From: Methanosarcinales archaeon
Lineage (GTDB): Archaea > Halobacteriota > Methanosarcinia > Methanosarcinales > Methanogasteraceae
Direction of reading: 5' to 3'
DNA length: 5,112 nucleotides
Assembly: GCA_030606635.1 (NCBI GenBank)
Contig: JAUWGA010000132.1
Span: 1-5,112, forward strand
This document shows, piece by piece, positions 4,590 to 5,112 of this stretch (positions within the stretch are counted from its first letter, which is position 1; each line of letters opens with the position of its first letter). Under the pieces are notes generated by a model that did not search any database, was not told the DNA's origin, and saw nothing but the letters and a program-made list of their open reading frames with translations. The position numbers and the translations under genes are program-made.

Positions 4590-5112
4590 TTAAGGCTCCC
4601 CTACCATGCCGCTTGTGTACCTTGCTATGTACAATGCGTCCATCAGATCCACAACGCCGTTACCCGACGGGTCTCCAGCGTCACCTATGACATCGCCTGC
4701 CAGTACAACCGGTGGATTCGAGGCTTCCGGTTCCAGACCTGCCAGATAGCGGGATATGTGATCCGCATCCATCCTGTCAACGAGTCCATCACCGTTCACA
4801 TCACCCCTCTTAAGGACGGTCAGCTCGATGCTCACCGAATCGTTAATTCCTCCATCGTCATCGGTTGCAGTGATAGCCAGCTGGTGGGTGAAGTCCGGGG
4901 CATTGATAGCAGCAGCAACCTCTGTTGCGTTCGTGGTCACCACCCATAGACCCCCTGAGACGTGCTCCATCGGCTGGGCAGGTGATCCGCCTATCGATGA
5001 GAGATTGATAGTGACCGCGGTGATGCTACCGTCCGTATCGGTCACATAAGCACTCAGCGAAGTGATGTTTGTTCCGGGCGATCTGGGTCTGCCGTTGTCG
5101 TAGAGTATCGTA
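4590..5112 (-). CDS. Secreted surface protein with Ig-like domain and C-terminal dockerin (5' end beyond window)
   Basis: The frame stays open to the right edge, giving 173 visible C-terminal residues. The GTG at 5045 is internal, since the sequence upstream (NGRPRSPGTNITSLSAYV) continues the same domain without a stop. The first ~100 visible residues look like an Ig/cadherin-like beta domain (AYVTDTDGSITAVTINLSS, closing with ITATDDDGGINDSVSIELTV). Then comes a type I-like dockerin with two calcium-loop/helix repeats: DVNGDGLVDRMDADHISRYL (about 4802-4743) and DPSGNGVVDLMDALYIARYT (about 4673-4614), each with acidic or Asn ligands at loop positions 1, 3, 5 and 12. The protein ends four residues after the second repeat, without its own membrane anchor. 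Dockerins bind cohesins, so it is presumably exported and assembled on the surface with a cohesin-bearing partner not seen here. The signal peptide would be outside the window. Confidence 0.88.
   Translation of the reverse strand, partial: TILYDNGRPRSPGTNITSLSAYVTDTDGSITAVTINLSSIGGSPAQPMEHVSGGLWVVTTNATEVAAAINAPDFTHQLAITATDDDGGINDSVSIELTVLKRGDVNGDGLVDRMDADHISRYLAGLEPEASNPPVVLAGDVIGDAGDPSGNGVVDLMDALYIARYTSGMVGEP

Noticed and set aside
4447..4600. Dockerin gene extended into the anchor tail by a single frameshift
   Set aside because: The tail frame contains a TGA at 4563-4561 between the two, so a shift before the TAA would still terminate; two independent events are needed.
5043..5045. GTG at 5045 as the true start of the dockerin gene
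   Set aside because: The frame continues upstream without a stop to the window edge and encodes the first strands of the same Ig-like domain, and no signal peptide follows the GTG.
1..5112. CRISPR arrays, tRNA or rRNA genes, and insertion sequences
   Set aside because: No regularly spaced repeats, no cloverleaf-like or rRNA-like segment, and no transposase motif or terminal inverted repeats were found on reading both strands.

Overview
This window comes from an archaeon. The evidence is a full-length translation initiation factor aIF2 gamma subunit, a Sep-tRNA:Cys-tRNA synthase (an enzyme essentially confined to methanogens, ANME archaea, Archaeoglobus and relatives), TATA-box promoters, and a dockerin-bearing surface protein of a kind common in Archaeoglobi, Methanosarcinia, Syntrophoarchaeia and ANME-1-like lineages. 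A methanogen- or ANME-related euryarchaeote is the best guess. The exact lineage cannot be read from the window alone.

Left half, all on the minus strand (read from 2647 down to 1): aIF2 gamma starts at a TTG with a Shine-Dalgarno site and overlaps a PIN-domain nuclease gene by the four bases ATGA. This pair is a conserved archaeal arrangement usually followed by rpoE1/spt4, but here that continuation is missing. Instead come about 200 bases without a convincing gene, then an AT-rich two-gene toxin-antitoxin module (MNT nucleotidyltransferase antitoxin and HepT-type HEPN RNase toxin, overlapping by 8 bases). The first 21 codons of a further gene, probably a CitG-like triphosphoribosyl-dephospho-CoA synthase, run off the left edge behind their own promoter.

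Centre: a 230-base divergent intergenic region separates aIF2 gamma from a plus-strand 87-codon gene of unknown function. It contains an inverted repeat over the putative aIF2 gamma TATA box, a perfect 16-bp palindrome, and a 15-bp bulged hairpin just upstream of a strong ribosome binding site. This is the most structured non-coding DNA in the window.

Right half: SepCysS (plus) is complete, with its three catalytic cysteines and PLP lysine, and has its own TATA box. It converges on a minus-strand surface-protein gene (Ig-like domain plus a two-repeat dockerin) whose 5' part lies beyond the right edge. Between the two genes is an orphan 37-codon reading frame that looks like the C-terminal anchor (TPPGL, hydrophobic stretch, basic tail) of an archaeal surface protein but has no gene body, probably a gene remnant.

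Functionally the window holds three translation-linked genes (aIF2 gamma, its PIN partner, SepCysS), a growth-arrest/defence toxin-antitoxin module inserted beside them, and the edge of a cell-surface locus. I see no CRISPR array, tRNA, rRNA or intact mobile element, and no clearly novel multi-gene system.
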